Shown piece by piece: positions 1 through 7,216 of a DNA stretch of 10,254 nt. The position numbers were made by a program, and so were the translations under genes. Each line of letters starts with the position of its first letter. Position 1 is the stretch's first letter. Source of the stretch: an uncultured Eubacteriales bacterium (GTDB taxonomy: Bacteria; Bacillota; Clostridia; Lachnospirales; Anaerotignaceae). Under the pieces are notes generated by a model that saw only the letters and a list, made by a program, of their open reading frames with translations, was not told the DNA's origin and ran no database searches. The stretch is from the NCBI GenBank assembly GCA_900548595.1, contig URLB01000074.1:1-10254 (forward strand), given 5' to 3'.

Positions 1-554
1 ATCGCCTTATAGACTGCGGGAGTAGACAATCCCACAGGAGGCTTTGCCAAAACAATCCATGCTTTCGGACATGGAGCAATTTTAGTAAGTATTTCACCGC
101 GTCCTTCAGCCAAAGCTGTTCCTCTCATAAGACAGTAAGGAACATCGCTTCCGAGTTCCAACGCTATTTCAGCAAGTTTTTTTCTGCTTATCTTTAATCC
201 GAACAGTATATTCATACCGTACAATACAGCCGCACAATTGCTGCTTCCACCGGCCAGTCCCGCAGCTACAGGTATTGATTTTCGGAGTTCTATAAATACT
301 CCTTTATTGATTTTATATCTTTCCCTAATTATTTCAGCCGCTTTATATGCCAGATTTCTGCTGTCAGTGGGAAGCCATTCAAGATTTGACTTTAATTTTA
401 CATAGGGTTTATCAATTTTCTTAATATATACGCTGTCATACAGTTCCACGGTTTGCATAATCATCTTTAGCTCGTGGTATCCATCGTCGCGTATTCCCGT
501 AACGTCTAATGTTAAATTGATTTTAGCCCGTGCTTTTAGGTTAATGTAGTTCAT
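1..554 (-). CDS. ispE: 4-diphosphocytidyl-2-C-methyl-D-erythritol kinase (partial, C-terminus outside window)
   Basis: IspE is a cytoplasmic GHMP-family kinase. It uses ATP to phosphorylate the 2-hydroxyl of CDP-methylerythritol in the MEP isoprenoid pathway. The first 184 residues are present; the family is usually about 280-290 residues, so about 100 C-terminal residues lie beyond the left edge. Visible signatures are the N-terminal ARAKINLTLDV with the expected active-site Lys11, the DGYHEL motif (residues 24-29), the ATP-binding glycine-rich loop PVAAGLAGGSSN (95-106), and GSDVPY with the expected catalytic Asp137. The ATG at 554 is preceded by AGGTGA, 4 bases upstream, and the protein aligns from its first residues, so the start is secure. 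It is separated from cysE by a terminator and has its own promoter flanked by palindromes. It lies apart from the dxr/ispG operon although it serves the same pathway. Identification is firm. Confidence 0.96.
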   Translation of the reverse strand, partial: MNYINLKARAKINLTLDVTGIRDDGYHELKMIMQTVELYDSVYIKKIDKPYVKLKSNLEWLPTDSRNLAYKAAEIIRERYKINKGVFIELRKSIPVAAGLAGGSSNCAAVLYGMNILFGLKISRKKLAEIALELGSDVPYCLMRGTALAEGRGEILTKIAPCPKAWIVLAKPPVGLSTPAVYKA

Positions 555-563
555 ATTTTCACC

Positions 564-571
564 TGTATACA
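564..571. promoter_or_regulatory. Downstream TGTATACA palindrome in ispE leader (possible operator)
   Basis: An 8-base perfect palindrome, TGTATACA, lies in the predicted ispE leader directly upstream of the Shine-Dalgarno sequence (TCACCT on the plus strand, 559-564). Together with the copy at 620-629 it brackets the promoter: GTATACAAA (565-573) and TTTGTATAC (619-627) are exact inverted copies. TTGT...ACAA palindromes of this type are known targets of some FadR-type GntR repressors; assigning a regulator here is inference. Confidence 0.4.
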
Positions 572-586
572 AATTTATATAGGTAA

Positions 587-615
587 ATTATAATTATGAT
601 TTGTGTAAAATACAA
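587..615 (-). promoter_or_regulatory. Probable sigma-A promoter of ispE
   Basis: Read on the minus strand, TTGTAT (610-615) and a perfect TATAAT (587-592) are separated by exactly 17 bases. Transcription would start near base 580, giving a leader of about 26 bases before the ATG at 554. The surrounding sequence is very AT-rich, so chance matches are possible, but the spacing, the perfect -10 and the position just behind the cysE terminator all agree. Confidence 0.65.
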
Positions 616-619
616 GTCT

Positions 620-629
620 TTGTATACAA
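620..629. promoter_or_regulatory. Upstream TTGTATACAA palindrome of ispE promoter (possible operator)
   Basis: A perfect 10-base palindrome, TTGTATACAA, sits just upstream of the predicted -35 box of ispE. Its partner lies downstream of the -10 box at 564-571, with centres about 57 bases apart. Two copies of one palindrome on either side of a promoter suggest a repressor that bridges or occludes it. The regulator is not in the window. Confidence 0.45.
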
Positions 630-675
630 TAAACTTTAAGTAGTTTTTATAAAAATTTTGTCAAAATAGTATAAA

Positions 676-699
676 GCGGCAGGTGTTTAAACCTGCCGC
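676..699 (-). terminator. Rho-independent terminator of cysE
   Basis: A perfect 9-bp stem (GCGGCAGGT paired with ACCTGCCGC) has a 6-base loop. It starts 23 bases after the cysE stop codon. In the minus-strand transcript the stem is followed by UUUAUACUAUUUUG, a moderate U-rich tail. The stem is far more GC-rich than the DNA around it, which supports a real terminator separating cysE from ispE. Confidence 0.85.
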
Positions 700-722
700 A
701 ATCTTCTTGTCTTACAACAACA

Positions 723-1625
723 TCAGTCATCTGCTCTTATTATAAGTTCAGGCGGCTTTACACTTACATAACTGTTCTTTTCAACCGACCTTGTAATAAA
801 TGAGTTTCCACCTATTACCGAATTTTCACCTATTACAGTTTCCCCTCCGAGTATTGTTGTGTTTGCGTATATAGTTACATTATCTTCAACCGTAGGGTGT
901 CTTTTAACCCCCGACAGAGTTTGTCCTTTTCTTGGGGAAAGCGCTCCGAGTGTAACACCTTGATAGATTTTAACACCCTTACCGATTTTGGTTGTCTCTC
1001 CGATTACTATTCCCGTACCATGGTCTATAAAAAAGTACTCTCCTATTTCCGCACCGGGGTTTATGTCTATTCCTGTTTTGCCATGAGCATACTCCGTCAT
1101 CATACGAGGTACGAACGGTACGTTCCTTTTATAAAGCTCATGCGCTATTCTATAGACAAATATTGCATAAAAACCGGGATAAGAAAGTATTATTTCAGAT
1201 CTGCTTGTAGCAGCCGGGTCTCCCTCAAAATTAGCCGTAACATCTTTGAGCAGAATTTCCTGAAGTTTCGGTAGCTCATTAATAAATTCGTCACATATAT
1301 TTTCAAGTTCATTCGCTTCAAATTTATTTTTAACATTAGCGCACTTGCTTAAAGACAACGCCAATTCCAACTGCGTTTTAAGCTGATAGTAAATACTTAC
1401 CAATGTTTTTTCAACATACTCCGAAGCTGTCATTCCTTTTAAGGAATTAACGCCAAAATAAGCAGGAAAAAGAATCCTTTCTATTTCATTCAATATATCT
1501 ACTATTTCGTTTCTGTCCGGTAATTTCATTTCTTCACAGTATATCGGCATGTCCTTTTCACAGGAGTAATTAGCTGCAATTCTGTTTATAATATTTTCGA
1601 ACTCTGGCTTTCTTCCCGTAACCAT
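723..1625 (-). CDS. cysE: Serine O-acetyltransferase, EpsC type
   Basis: The enzyme transfers acetyl from acetyl-CoA to L-serine, giving O-acetylserine, the first committed step of cysteine synthesis in the cytoplasm. At 300 residues it is of the longer EpsC type. A helical N-terminal domain (about 1-180) contains GDPAA with Asp136, equivalent to the Asp of RDPA in E. coli CysE. A left-handed beta-helix of hexapeptide repeats (about 184-285) follows, with the catalytic Asp201-His202 pair in IDHGTGIVIGET and Arg242-His243 in KRHPTVEDN. The longer GALSPRKGQTLSGVKRHP loop is typical of the EpsC group. The ATG at 1625 is preceded by GAGG at 8 bases. The gene is a single transcription unit with its own promoter and terminator, and no cysK is adjacent. 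Catalytic residues are intact. The symbol epsC would be equally acceptable. Confidence 0.95.
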   Translation of the reverse strand: MVTGRKPEFENIINRIAANYSCEKDMPIYCEEMKLPDRNEIVDILNEIERILFPAYFGVNSLKGMTASEYVEKTLVSIYYQLKTQLELALSLSKCANVKNKFEANELENICDEFINELPKLQEILLKDVTANFEGDPAATSRSEIILSYPGFYAIFVYRIAHELYKRNVPFVPRMMTEYAHGKTGIDINPGAEIGEYFFIDHGTGIVIGETTKIGKGVKIYQGVTLGALSPRKGQTLSGVKRHPTVEDNVTIYANTTILGGETVIGENSVIGGNSFITRSVEKNSYVSVKPPELIIRADD

Positions 1626-1656
1626 AATTATAACCTCATTTCATACTGTATTAATA

Positions 1657-1683
1657 AATTCCTAGTGATATACTATGGTATTA
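1657..1683. promoter_or_regulatory. Possible Rrf2/CymR-like operator at the cysE promoter
   Basis: On the minus strand the segment begins TAATACCATAGT and ends CACTAGGAATT. The arms form an imperfect inverted repeat (ATACC..TAGT against ACTAGGAAT). It resembles sites bound by Rrf2-family regulators such as CymR, which controls cysteine genes in Firmicutes and favours a TAA...GGAATT layout, but here the spacing differs from the CymR consensus as I recall it. It overlaps the -10 box and the predicted start of transcription, where binding would block RNA polymerase. The regulator assignment is inference from family knowledge and gene function. Confidence 0.45.
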
Positions 1684-1707
1684 TAACATCTTTGTTACAA
1701 TTGTCAA
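1680..1707 (-). promoter_or_regulatory. Sigma-A promoter of cysE
   Basis: On the minus strand a perfect TTGACA (1702-1707) is followed after 16 bases by a perfect TATAAT (1680-1685), with TG placed as an extended -10. Transcription should start near 1673, leaving a leader of about 48 bases before the ATG at 1625. That is too short for a T-box leader. Such a strong core promoter would be expected to need repression, in line with the operator-like sequences overlapping it. Confidence 0.85.
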
Positions 1708-1715
1708 TAACAAAG
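1690..1715. repeat. 8-bp inverted repeat over the cysE -35 region
   Basis: CTTTGTTA (1690-1697) and TAACAAAG (1708-1715) are exact inverted copies separated by 10 bases. The -35 box TTGACA (1702-1707) falls in the spacer, so a protein bound here would cover it. It could be a second operator or a chance repeat in AT-rich DNA. Confidence 0.35.
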
Positions 1716-1735
1716 CATAAAAAATACAAATAAAT

Positions 1736-1784
1736 AAAGCCGCAAAATTTCACTTGTTACAAAACAAGTAAACTTCGCAGCTTT
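1736..1784 (-). terminator. Terminator of the cdsA-dxr-rseP-ispG-polC operon
   Basis: A long interrupted hairpin begins 7 bases after the polC stop codon. The inner stem is 7 bp (ACTTGTT with AACAAGT, loop ACAA). Outer pairs TTT/AAA, AA/TT, CG/CG and AAAGC/GCTTT continue it through single mismatches. In the minus-strand transcript it is followed by AUUUAUUUGUAUUUUUU, a strong U-rich tail. It ends upstream of the cysE -35 box, so it can insulate cysE from operon readthrough. Confidence 0.8.
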
Positions 1785-1791
1785 ATAATTG

Positions 1792-4700
1792 CTAGAAATC
1801 AAAAAGTGAAATTTGGTCAGATTCCGGTATTCCTTTTAAAACTCCGTTCTCTTTTAAAAGATCTATTATACTTGCACCGGCTCCCGTTCTGCTTTTAAAT
1901 TCTTCAATGGTTCTAAACTCTCCGCCTTTTCTTCCTTCTGCAATACTTTGCGCAACGGTAATTCCAAGACCCTGCAACGAGTTGAAAGGAGGTATCAGAC
2001 CTTCATCGGTAACTACGAACTTCCTTGCGTCCGATTTATAAAGGTCTATAGGAAGGAAGTTAAAACCTCTCTCATAAAACTCTATAACAAGTTCCAATAC
2101 AGTTGCCTTATTTAGTTCCTTTGTAGTAGCTTCATTTCCTTTGTCGTTTATTTCTTTTAAAGCAATTTTAGCGACTTCCTCGCCCTTACACATTGATGAA
2201 TAATCAAAGTCATCCGAAGCTCTTACTGTAAAATATGTAGCGTAATATGCTTCAGGATAATTTATTTTGAAATATGCAATTCTATACGCCATCATTACAT
2301 ATGCGGCAGCATGTGCTTTGGGGAACATGTATTTTATTTTAAGGCAGCTGTCTATATACCACTGCGGTACATCATGCTCCTTCATATATTCTATATCTTC
2401 ATCAGCAAGCCCTTTTCCTTTACGAACCTTCTCCATTATTTTAAACGCTTTTTTATTTTCAAGACCCTTTGTAATGAGATAACTCATTATACTGTCCCTT
2501 GTTGAAATAGTCTCTTTCAGTGTTATTGTTCCGTTTTCAATAAGTTCTTTCGCATTTCCAACCCATACGTTTGTTCCATGCGAAAGTCCTGATATTCTTA
2601 ACAAGTCGGAGAATGTTTCTGGTTTAGTATCAATGAGCATATTTCTTACAAATTTTGTTCCGAATTCCGGAATACCGAGCGTTCCCGTAGGGCAGTTTAT
2701 TTGCTCGGCTGTTACTCCCAACGCTTTGGGGGACTGGAATAACGACATGGTTTCTTTATCGTCAAGCGGTACAAGCTGAGGATTTACCCCTGTTATATCA
2801 TAAAGCATACGTATAAACGTAGGATCATCATGTCCTAAAAGGTCAAGTTTCAAAATACGTCCGCTTATTGAATGATAGTCAAAATGCGTTGTTATAATCG
2901 TTGAACCGACATCATCAGCCGGGTGCTGTATAGGGCAAAACTCATATATATCTTTATCCTTAGGAACAATCATAAGTCCTCCTGGATGCTGACCTGTAGT
3001 TCTTTTAACCCCCGTACATCCTCTCACAAGTCTGTTCATTTCGGCATTATGAAGTTTAAGATTATGCTCCTCAACATACTTTTTTACATATCCGTATGCT
3101 GTTTTATCAGCTAGCGTACCTATTGTACCTGCTTTAAACACATGTCCGGTTCCAAACAGTTCTTCCGTATAAGCATGTGCCTGCTGCTGATATTCTCCGG
3201 AGAAGTTAAGGTCTATATCCGGCTCTTTGTCTCCGTCAAAGCCTAAGAATGTCTCAAACGGTATATCATGTCCGTCTTTTTTCATCATTGTTCCGCATTT
3301 AGGGCAAGCTTTGTCGGGCATGTCCACTCCCGAACCTCCTTGCATAAATACTTTTACAACTTCTTCCGACTCAAAATCCGAATATTTACAGTTAGGGCAT
3401 ACATAATGAGGAGGAAGAGCATTTACCTCTGTTATCCCCGTCATATTAGCCACAAAAGACGAACCGACAGATCCTCTTGAACCTACCAAGTATCCATCGT
3501 CATTGGATTTCCACACAAGCTTTTGAGCTATTATATACATAACCGAAAATCCGTTTTTAATAATAGATTTCAGTTCCTTATCCAGTCTTTGTTCAACTAT
3601 AGGCGGAAGAGGGTCTCCGTAAATTGAATGTGCCTTATCCATAGCTATCTGCTGTATTTGTTCTTCCGCTCCTTCTATTTTCGGTGGAAATGTTCCGTCA
3701 GGCACAGGTTTAATGTTTTCTATCATATCGGCAATTGCGTTTGTATTTGTTATAACTACTTCCCTTGCCTTTTCCTCTCCCAAATAATAAAACTCTCTGA
3801 GCATTTCCTCCGTCGTTCTGAAGTACAGAGGAGGCTGTTTTTCAGCATCATCAAATCCTTTTGCATACATAAGAATTTTTCTGTAAACAGAATCCTCAGG
3901 GTCTATAAAATGGCAGTCGCCCGTAGCTATTACCATTTTATTATGTTCTTCTCCGAGGCTTACAATTTTTCTGTTAAAATTTTTAATATCCTCAACTGAG
4001 CTTACTGCCGGAACTCGGTCGGAGTCTATCATAAACATATTGTTTCCCAAAGGCTGTATTTCGAGGTAATCATAGAAGTTAACTATATTATCTATATATT
4101 CTTTCGGTTTCATATCCAAAAGCGCCCTATACAGTTCTCCGGCTTCACAGGCGCTTCCCAGTATAAGTCCTTCCCTATACTGCATAAGCTTGCTTTTAGG
4201 TATTCTCGGCTGCTTATGATAATATTCCAAATGAGCCATTGAAACCAATTCATACAGATTTCTCAATCCGACAAGATTTTTAACAAGTATTATAGCATGA
4301 TAAGACTTTAATTTATTATATGTTACGGTTCTGCTTGAATAAATATTAATATCATCAAGATTTGTTACATTATTTTCTTCCAGCATTTCCAAAAGCTTAA
4401 TAAATATTTCTGCCGTAGCTTCTGCGTCATTTACAGCTCTATGATGTCCCTCAAGGCTTACTCCGAGTCTTTTCGCCACAACATCAAGCTTATGCTTTTT
4501 TAAATCTTTTAAAAGAGTTCTGGAAAGCTCCAATGTATCCAATATTGTATTATGCATACTGTTCATGCCCAGTTCTTCGGCTTTTATACGTATAAAACCC
4601 GTATCGAAAGAAGCATTATGCGCTACAAGTACAGCGTCTCCGACAAAGTTTAAAAACTCGGGCAGTACTTCATCTATCTTCCTCTGACCTGCCAGCATCT

Positions 4701-6132
4701 CATCGGTTATATTTGTCAGTTTGACTATTTCATCCGACAGTTTTTCTTCAGGGTCTATAAATGTAGAGTATCTGTCTACTATCTGTCTGTTCTTTATTTT
4801 TACGGCGCCTATTTCCGTTATCTTATCTTTTCCCTTATTAAGTCCTGTCGTTTCGATATCGAAAACAACAAACTCTCCGTCAAAGTCCTGTCCGCGGCTG
4901 TTTGTTACAACCTCTCCCAGGTCGTCTATAAGATATGCCTCAACTCCGTATATGACTTTTATTTTATTTGCTTCCGCAGCGTCCATTGCTTCGGGATATG
5001 CCTGTACAACGCCGTGGTCGGTAACTGCAATGGCTTTATGACCCCATTTAGCAGCTCGCTTAACATATTCTTTCATGCTTGTTACTGCGTCCATAGAACT
5101 CATTGTTGTATGAAGATGAAGTTCAACTCGCTTTTCCTCGCTTGTGTCCATCCTTATCGGCGGTCTTTCCGCTTTTACTATATTTCTGGACATTATTACT
5201 ATTTCACCGGCATATTTATCCAGTTGCACGTCGCCTTTTACCCTTACATAAGCCCCTTTAAGAGCTGATTTTATACCACCGTCGCAGTCATACGGTTTTC
5301 TGTCGGTAAAAAATTTAACCGTTGTAGAATCTGTTCCGTCGGTTATATCAAAGGAAACTATATATTTATCTCCCTTTATTTCACGCTCTTCAAGATTGAA
5401 AATGTCCCCTTCGATTATCACTTTCTCTCCTTCGACCTTCGTATCCTTTATCTTAGTTACATCGCCGCTTATGTCGTCTTTGCCTATTATTATTCCTTTT
5501 TCTATATTAGCATGGGTAATTTCGGCTTTAGCCGTTTCTTTTGCTGTTTCAACCATTACCTGTTCGCTTATGATGGCGTTTATAAGCTGTTTTTCATAGG
5601 ACTGCTGTTTCAGTTCATAATTTTTTATTTCTTCTTCCGTAGTTTTCTTATTTTTAAATCGGATTGAAATATCCATTCCGAACTCGTCCCTTATGCGTTC
5701 CTGTATGTATTTATCCGCTCCTTTTTTATACAAATAAAATGCGGCGTTATGTCCTGTAATTATCGTTATCTTTCCATTATCTTCTTTTATTTCGCAGTCC
5801 TCGAAAACACATCCGCATACTGGGCTATCCTCCGAAATTGTCTTAGCAGTATCTTTCCATATAAAATTAAATACCGACATCGGACTTTTATCTTCTATAT
5901 CATATTTTATTCTCAGTTTTACTTCGCTTGCCGCTCCGACAGTATCAAAAACCGCTTTTTCCATTAAAGCCTTATACCTATTAGGTATAAGGCTTTTGGA
6001 AGATACTTCTGCCTGAAGTATTTTTGTACTTTTTGAAACTGTAAGTTTTTCGACAATCGCTTCTTTAAATGCTGATTTTACCTTATCATCAACATTTACT
6101 TTTCCGAAAATGTTAAAAAACTTTTCATGCAT
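1792..6132 (-). CDS. polC: DNA polymerase III alpha subunit, PolC type, with 3'-5' exonuclease
   Basis: PolC is the replicative polymerase of low-GC Gram-positive bacteria. At 1446 residues it is full length. In order it has an N-terminal domain (about 1-200), an OB-fold region (about 215-320), and a PHP domain starting at HLHTTMSSMDA (339-349) with TDHG at 371-374. Inserted in the PHP domain is a DEDD proofreading exonuclease (about 418-585: DIETTG 425-430, AHNASFD 504-510, HRAVNDAEA 564-572). The polymerase core has catalytic PDIDLNF (Asp972, Asp974) with Asp1097 as the likely third carboxylate. Four zinc-binding cysteines are present (912, 915, 943, 946). The C-terminal QISLFDF resembles a beta-clamp binding motif. 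The ATG at 6132 has GGTGAT 5 bases upstream. It is last in the operon, 17 bases after ispG. A perfect inverted repeat lies within codons 46-56. Confidence 0.98.
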   Translation of the reverse strand: MHEKFFNIFGKVNVDDKVKSAFKEAIVEKLTVSKSTKILQAEVSSKSLIPNRYKALMEKAVFDTVGAASEVKLRIKYDIEDKSPMSVFNFIWKDTAKTISEDSPVCGCVFEDCEIKEDNGKITIITGHNAAFYLYKKGADKYIQERIRDEFGMDISIRFKNKKTTEEEIKNYELKQQSYEKQLINAIISEQVMVETAKETAKAEITHANIEKGIIIGKDDISGDVTKIKDTKVEGEKVIIEGDIFNLEEREIKGDKYIVSFDITDGTDSTTVKFFTDRKPYDCDGGIKSALKGAYVRVKGDVQLDKYAGEIVIMSRNIVKAERPPIRMDTSEEKRVELHLHTTMSSMDAVTSMKEYVKRAAKWGHKAIAVTDHGVVQAYPEAMDAAEANKIKVIYGVEAYLIDDLGEVVTNSRGQDFDGEFVVFDIETTGLNKGKDKITEIGAVKIKNRQIVDRYSTFIDPEEKLSDEIVKLTNITDEMLAGQRKIDEVLPEFLNFVGDAVLVAHNASFDTGFIRIKAEELGMNSMHNTILDTLELSRTLLKDLKKHKLDVVAKRLGVSLEGHHRAVNDAEATAEIFIKLLEMLEENNVTNLDDINIYSSRTVTYNKLKSYHAIILVKNLVGLRNLYELVSMAHLEYYHKQPRIPKSKLMQYREGLILGSACEAGELYRALLDMKPKEYIDNIVNFYDYLEIQPLGNNMFMIDSDRVPAVSSVEDIKNFNRKIVSLGEEHNKMVIATGDCHFIDPEDSVYRKILMYAKGFDDAEKQPPLYFRTTEEMLREFYYLGEEKAREVVITNTNAIADMIENIKPVPDGTFPPKIEGAEEQIQQIAMDKAHSIYGDPLPPIVEQRLDKELKSIIKNGFSVMYIIAQKLVWKSNDDGYLVGSRGSVGSSFVANMTGITEVNALPPHYVCPNCKYSDFESEEVVKVFMQGGSGVDMPDKACPKCGTMMKKDGHDIPFETFLGFDGDKEPDIDLNFSGEYQQQAHAYTEELFGTGHVFKAGTIGTLADKTAYGYVKKYVEEHNLKLHNAEMNRLVRGCTGVKRTTGQHPGGLMIVPKDKDIYEFCPIQHPADDVGSTIITTHFDYHSISGRILKLDLLGHDDPTFIRMLYDITGVNPQLVPLDDKETMSLFQSPKALGVTAEQINCPTGTLGIPEFGTKFVRNMLIDTKPETFSDLLRISGLSHGTNVWVGNAKELIENGTITLKETISTRDSIMSYLITKGLENKKAFKIMEKVRKGKGLADEDIEYMKEHDVPQWYIDSCLKIKYMFPKAHAAAYVMMAYRIAYFKINYPEAYYATYFTVRASDDFDYSSMCKGEEVAKIALKEINDKGNEATTKELNKATVLELVIEFYERGFNFLPIDLYKSDARKFVVTDEGLIPPFNSLQGLGITVAQSIAEGRKGGEFRTIEEFKSRTGAGASIIDLLKENGVLKGIPESDQISLFDF
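5966..5996. repeat. Perfect 15-bp inverted repeat with 1-base centre inside polC
   Basis: AAAGCCTTATACCTA (5966-5980) and TAGGTATAAGGCTTT (5982-5996) are exact inverted copies with a single T between them. The repeat spans PolC residues 46-56 (KSLIPNRYKAL). In the mRNA it could fold into a hairpin of about 13 bp with a small loop. No long U-run follows on either strand, so it does not look like a normal terminator. Function unknown. Confidence 0.9.
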
Positions 6133-6149
6133 TTTAAATCACCCGTATA

Positions 6150-7205
6150 TTAAAGCTGTTCTATCTCTTTCATCAGCTCTTCAATAAGCTTATCTTCAGG
6201 CACTTTCCTCAAAATCTGTCCTTTTTTAAAAATAAGCCCTTCTCCGTTTCCTCCGGCAATGCCTATATCGGCTTCTCTCGCTTCACCCGGGCCGTTTACA
6301 GCACAGCCCATTACAGCTACTTTTATATTTTTATTTATATTTCTTACCTTTTCTTCAACTTCATTTGCAATTTTTATTAGATCTATGCTTGTTCTTCCGC
6401 AAGTCGGGCATGATATAAACTCAACTCCGAAGTTTCTAAGCCTTAAGTCGCTCAATATTTCCTTTGCGGCATATATTTCTTCAACCGGATCTCCTGTGAG
6501 AGATACTCTTATTGTATCACCGATTCCCATTGAAAGTATAGCGCCGATTCCTACAGCCGACTTTATTGTGCCTCTCCATACCGTACCTGCCTCTGTTATG
6601 CCTACATGTAACGGATAATCGACAGTTTTGGAAAGGAGATCATACACTTCTATCGAAAACGGCACATTCGAAGCCTTAATTGATATAGCAGTATCATAAA
6701 AATCATTTTCTTCCAACAATTTTACATGCCCCAATGCGCTTTCGACAAGTCCCTCCGGCGTTACTCCTCCGTATTTTTCTACAAGTTTTTTTTCAAGCGA
6801 ACCGGAATTTACTCCTATTCTTATTGGTATATGATTTTTTTTAGCCATATCTGCAACTTGCTTAACTCTATCATGGCTTCCTATATTACCCGGATTTATC
6901 CTTATTTTGTCTATACCGTTATCCATACACTTTAATGCAAGTCTGTAATCAAAGTGGATATCTGCAACAAGCGGTATATTTATATTATTTCTGATTTCTC
7001 TTACAGCTTCAGCTGCCTCCATATCCGGTACGGCAACTCTAACTATTTCGCACCCGGCTTCCTCAAGCTTTTTTATCTGCTCAATTGTAGCCTTTGCGTT
7101 TCTTGTATCGGTATTACACATTGACTGGATAGCTATTGGATTATTTCCTCCTATTTTAACTCCGCCTATGTTTATTTCTCTTGTTTTTCTTCTTGTGTAT
7201 TTCAT
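6150..7205 (-). CDS. ispG: 4-hydroxy-3-methylbut-2-en-1-yl diphosphate synthase (flavodoxin/ferredoxin)
   Basis: IspG (GcpE) is a cytoplasmic iron-sulfur enzyme. It reductively opens 2-C-methyl-erythritol 2,4-cyclodiphosphate to HMBPP, the penultimate MEP pathway step. The 351 residues match the normal bacterial (two-domain) length, without the insert seen in plant forms. The TIM-barrel part (about 1-250) shows the conserved N-terminal IGGNNPIAIQSMCNTDT and ADIHFDYRLAL. The C-terminal domain carries the 4Fe-4S ligands in ISCPTCGR (Cys266, Cys269) and GCAVNGPGEA (Cys301, Glu308). The ATG at 7205 follows GGTGAT by 5 bases. That Shine-Dalgarno overlaps the TGA stop of rseP, suggesting coupled translation. 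All key residues are present. Confidence 0.97.
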   Translation of the reverse strand: MKYTRRKTREINIGGVKIGGNNPIAIQSMCNTDTRNAKATIEQIKKLEEAGCEIVRVAVPDMEAAEAVREIRNNINIPLVADIHFDYRLALKCMDNGIDKIRINPGNIGSHDRVKQVADMAKKNHIPIRIGVNSGSLEKKLVEKYGGVTPEGLVESALGHVKLLEENDFYDTAISIKASNVPFSIEVYDLLSKTVDYPLHVGITEAGTVWRGTIKSAVGIGAILSMGIGDTIRVSLTGDPVEEIYAAKEILSDLRLRNFGVEFISCPTCGRTSIDLIKIANEVEEKVRNINKNIKVAVMGCAVNGPGEAREADIGIAGGNGEGLIFKKGQILRKVPEDKLIEELMKEIEQL

Positions 7206-7210
7206 ATCTT

Positions 7211-7216
7211 ATCACC
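7211..7216 (-). promoter_or_regulatory. ispG ribosome binding site overlapping the rseP stop
   Basis: GGTGAT on the minus strand contains the TGA stop of rseP (7212-7214) and lies 5 bases before the ispG ATG. It matches the 3'-terminal part of the anti-Shine-Dalgarno sequence rather than the GGAGG core. Ribosomes ending rseP would cover the ispG start, so translational coupling is likely. Confidence 0.7.

Noticed and set aside
636..664. TTGACA on the minus strand at 659-664 as an additional ispE promoter
   Set aside because: At 15-18 bases downstream there is no acceptable -10 box, and it sits in the tail of the cysE terminator. The promoter at 587-615 is better.
1626..1673. T-box or other riboswitch ahead of cysE
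   Set aside because: The predicted leader is only about 48 bases, with no T-box sequence or attenuator hairpin between promoter and start.
3628..3999. Plus-strand open frames opposite polC, and similar ones opposite cysE, ispG, rseP and cdsA
   Set aside because: All lie inside well-supported minus-strand genes, encode Ser/Phe/Tyr/Ile-rich or Cys-rich low-information protein typical of antisense frames, and show no recognisable domains.
5966..5996. The polC palindrome as an intrinsic terminator
   Set aside because: Neither strand has a long T-run after the stem (3-4 Ts only), and termination here would cut polC after about 50 codons.
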